Below are positions 32,211 through 32,990 of a stretch of DNA of 32,990 bases, piece by piece. The translations under genes and the position numbers were made by a program. Positions within the stretch are counted from its first letter, which is position 1. Every line of letters begins with the position of its first letter. Source of the DNA: Dethiobacter sp. (GTDB lineage Bacteria; Bacillota; Dethiobacteria; Dethiobacterales; Dethiobacteraceae); the NCBI GenBank assembly GCA_018335875.1, contig JAGXRN010000005.1, forward strand, positions 1-32,990, written 5' to 3'. Under the pieces are notes generated by a model that saw only the letters and a program-made list of their open reading frames with translations, did no database searches and had not been told where the DNA came from.

Positions 32211-32362
32211 CTCACTTACCTTTTATTGGAGTATTAGTATCCTAACAATTTAACCTTTCATATGCAGTCGTTCCTATTCCCGACTTAAACAGGAACGGTA
32301 TTTGAACACTGCCAGGTAAGGCTGTAAAACGGCGTTAACCATATAAGCGCAGCACTATAAGG

Positions 32363-32824
32363 TTATTTAGGTCTTTCAAGATTTTCCCGACCGCCAGCAA
32401 TTTTAATCATGAAATATGCAGTTGCAACAGAGTAAAGCAGGCTTTGGTTCAGGAGAACTAAGTTAGTTTGCAGGTCTCCTGACAAGTACATAGCCACGTT
32501 AAGAAAATTGCGTCCCAAACCAACCCAGAGAAACCACATAACAGCACCGTATCCTAACGCTTTGTACCAGATACCATCAGAGCCTGTCCATTCAATAAGC
32601 AGTTTAAAGCCCAATGCCAAAGCCCCACCGACAATAAGACCTGTTATAAATCCCGCGATAAATCCTGGAGTTGACCTGGCAATTTCCGGTGTTACAAATA
32701 ACTCAATTGAATAAATAAGATCACTAGAGTTGCATAAATTGAATTTTAATTTGTCAAGCATGGAAATAGGAAGATAATTTGAGATAATAGGTGTAATCAG
32801 GAGAATATCAAGCAAAATAGGCAT
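32363..32824 (-). CDS. Membrane protein of unknown function, N-terminus uncertain
   Basis: About 153 residues from the ATG at 32824, which has only a weak AAGGG site. Hydrophobic segments: about 1-19, 53-77 (GFIAGFITGLIVGGALALGFKLL), 91-106 (ALGYGAVMWFLWVGLG) and 127-143 (LLNQSLLYSVATAYFMI); the end is charged (GGRENLERPK). I do not recognise the family. The open frame continues upstream to a TTG at 32950, but that part overlaps a promoter and a probable transposase gene on the other strand, so it is not trusted. The true N-terminus may have been displaced or truncated by the insertion. Confidence 0.55.
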   Translation of the reverse strand: MPILLDILLITPIISNYLPISMLDKLKFNLCNSSDLIYSIELFVTPEIARSTPGFIAGFITGLIVGGALALGFKLLIEWTGSDGIWYKALGYGAVMWFLWVGLGRNFLNVAMYLSGDLQTNLVLLNQSLLYSVATAYFMIKIAGGRENLERPK

Positions 32825-32831
32825 AAAACCC

Positions 32832-32860
32832 TTGCATATATAGAAAAAATCCTTTATAAT
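32832..32860 (+). promoter_or_regulatory. Sigma-A promoter driving the right-edge transposase gene
   Basis: TTGCAT (32832-32837), 17 bases, TATAAT (32855-32860), pointing rightward, about 50 bases ahead of the ATG at 32912. Confidence 0.72.
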
Positions 32861-32861
32861 A

Positions 32862-32990
32862 GAGATATGGGGTAGTCCTTGCCCAAATCTCCAATATAAA
32901 GGAGTCAAAATATGCAAGGCAAGGATACCACAAAATCCACATTTTTTCAATTGTTTGAGCCAATATTTCAGGGAGGAGTTTTTAAATGGC
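32862..32990 (+). mobile_element. Left part of a probable insertion sequence (boundary not determined)
   Basis: Inferred from the transposase-like reading frame, its own promoter, and a leader inverted repeat. GGTAGTCCTTGCC (32871-32883) pairs with GGCAAGGATACC (32918-32929) with one unpaired base, placing the ribosome site in the loop. The true left end may lie upstream, near 32830, if the promoter belongs to the element. Only one end is in view, so terminal repeats and target duplication cannot be checked. Confidence 0.45.
32912..32990 (+). CDS. Probable IS4-type transposase (first 26 codons)
   Basis: ATG at 32912 is preceded by AAAGGAG with seven bases between. The visible peptide begins MQGKDTTKSTFFQLFEPIF and continues GGVFKW to the window edge. 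It resembles the N-terminal DUF4372-like segment of IS4-family transposases, which open with a short polar stretch and a Phe-rich helix. With only 26 residues the family call is tentative. Confidence 0.5.
   Translation, partial: MQGKDTTKSTFFQLFEPIFQGGVFKW

Larger units (their letters stand above)
31987..32362. other. Intergenic stretch without a clear gene
   Basis: 376 bases. It holds the terminator of the iron-sulfur gene (32011-32034) and a second terminator-like stem at 32174-32210. Between them, GGGGG about 13 bases before a GTG gives only nine codons (VDENPVINQ) before TAA. No tRNA or known riboswitch was recognised. GTTCCT and AGGAAC near 32270-32297 form a short inverted repeat. Confidence 0.5.

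Noticed and set aside
1..32990. CRISPR arrays, tRNA or rRNA genes, T-box or other riboswitches
   Set aside because: No regularly spaced repeats, cloverleaf sequences or recognisable riboswitch cores were seen; covariance-model searches could not be run.

Overview
The window is about 33 kb of chromosome from an endospore-forming, low-to-mid GC Firmicute, most likely class Clostridia. The evidence is four sporulation genes (spoVM, spoVS, ylbJ, an alpha/beta-type SASP), the FabK-type enoyl reductase, purine-rich Shine-Dalgarno sites, many TTG start codons, and gene order shared with the Bacillus subtilis ylb, plsX-fab-acp-rnc-smc-ftsY-ffh-rpsP-trmD-rplS-rbgA-rnhB and yloU-yloV-rpmB-spoVM blocks. 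Genus cannot be fixed from the sequence alone. No rRNA, tRNA or CRISPR array was seen. Almost all genes lie on the minus strand, so transcription runs from high to low coordinates.

Region by region, low to high coordinates: (1) 1-1.7 kb: an IlvD/Edd-family dehydratase cut by the window edge, preceded by a YtxJ/BrxC-like thioredoxin-fold gene with an in-frame TGA exactly where the family has its active-site cysteine. This is a strong candidate selenoprotein, with a bSECIS-like hairpin just downstream, and is the most interesting item here. (2) 1.75-9.3 kb: RNase HII fused to a YraN domain, rbgA, signal peptidase I, rplS, trmD, rimM, khpA, rpsP, ffh, ylxM, ftsY: ribosome maturation, tRNA modification and SRP-dependent secretion. 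(3) 9.4-14.1 kb: smc, spoVS, rnc. (4) 14.1-21.3 kb: a type II fatty-acid synthesis cluster (plsX, fabH, fabK, fabD, fabG, acpP, fabF), headed by DUF177 and rpmF under a consensus promoter. (5) 21.3-25.5 kb: ylbL, ylbK, ylbJ (the one plus-strand gene here), coaD, rsmD. (6) 25.5-29.3 kb: an intergenic region with a possible plus-strand small RNA, a SASP gene, then degV, a DhaL/FakA-type kinase gene, an Asp23 gene and a DUF1858 gene. (7) 29.3-31.1 kb: plus-strand rpmB facing spoVM, a 57-residue membrane protein and an M20 peptidase. (8) 31.1-33 kb: an iron-sulfur protein related to epoxyqueuosine reductases, a poorly coding stretch, a membrane protein of unknown function, and the first 26 codons of a probable IS transposase.

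Functionally, the fab cluster makes acyl-ACP. PlsX turns acyl-ACP into acyl-phosphate for phospholipid synthesis, and the FakA/DegV-type pair can make acyl-phosphate from free fatty acids, so two routes to the same intermediate are encoded within 10 kb. The rplS/trmD/rimM/rpsP/rbgA/rnc/rpmF/rpmB genes are translation functions, and ffh/ftsY/lepB cover protein targeting and signal-peptide removal.

All calls were made by reading the sequence. No database search, structure prediction or alignment program was run.
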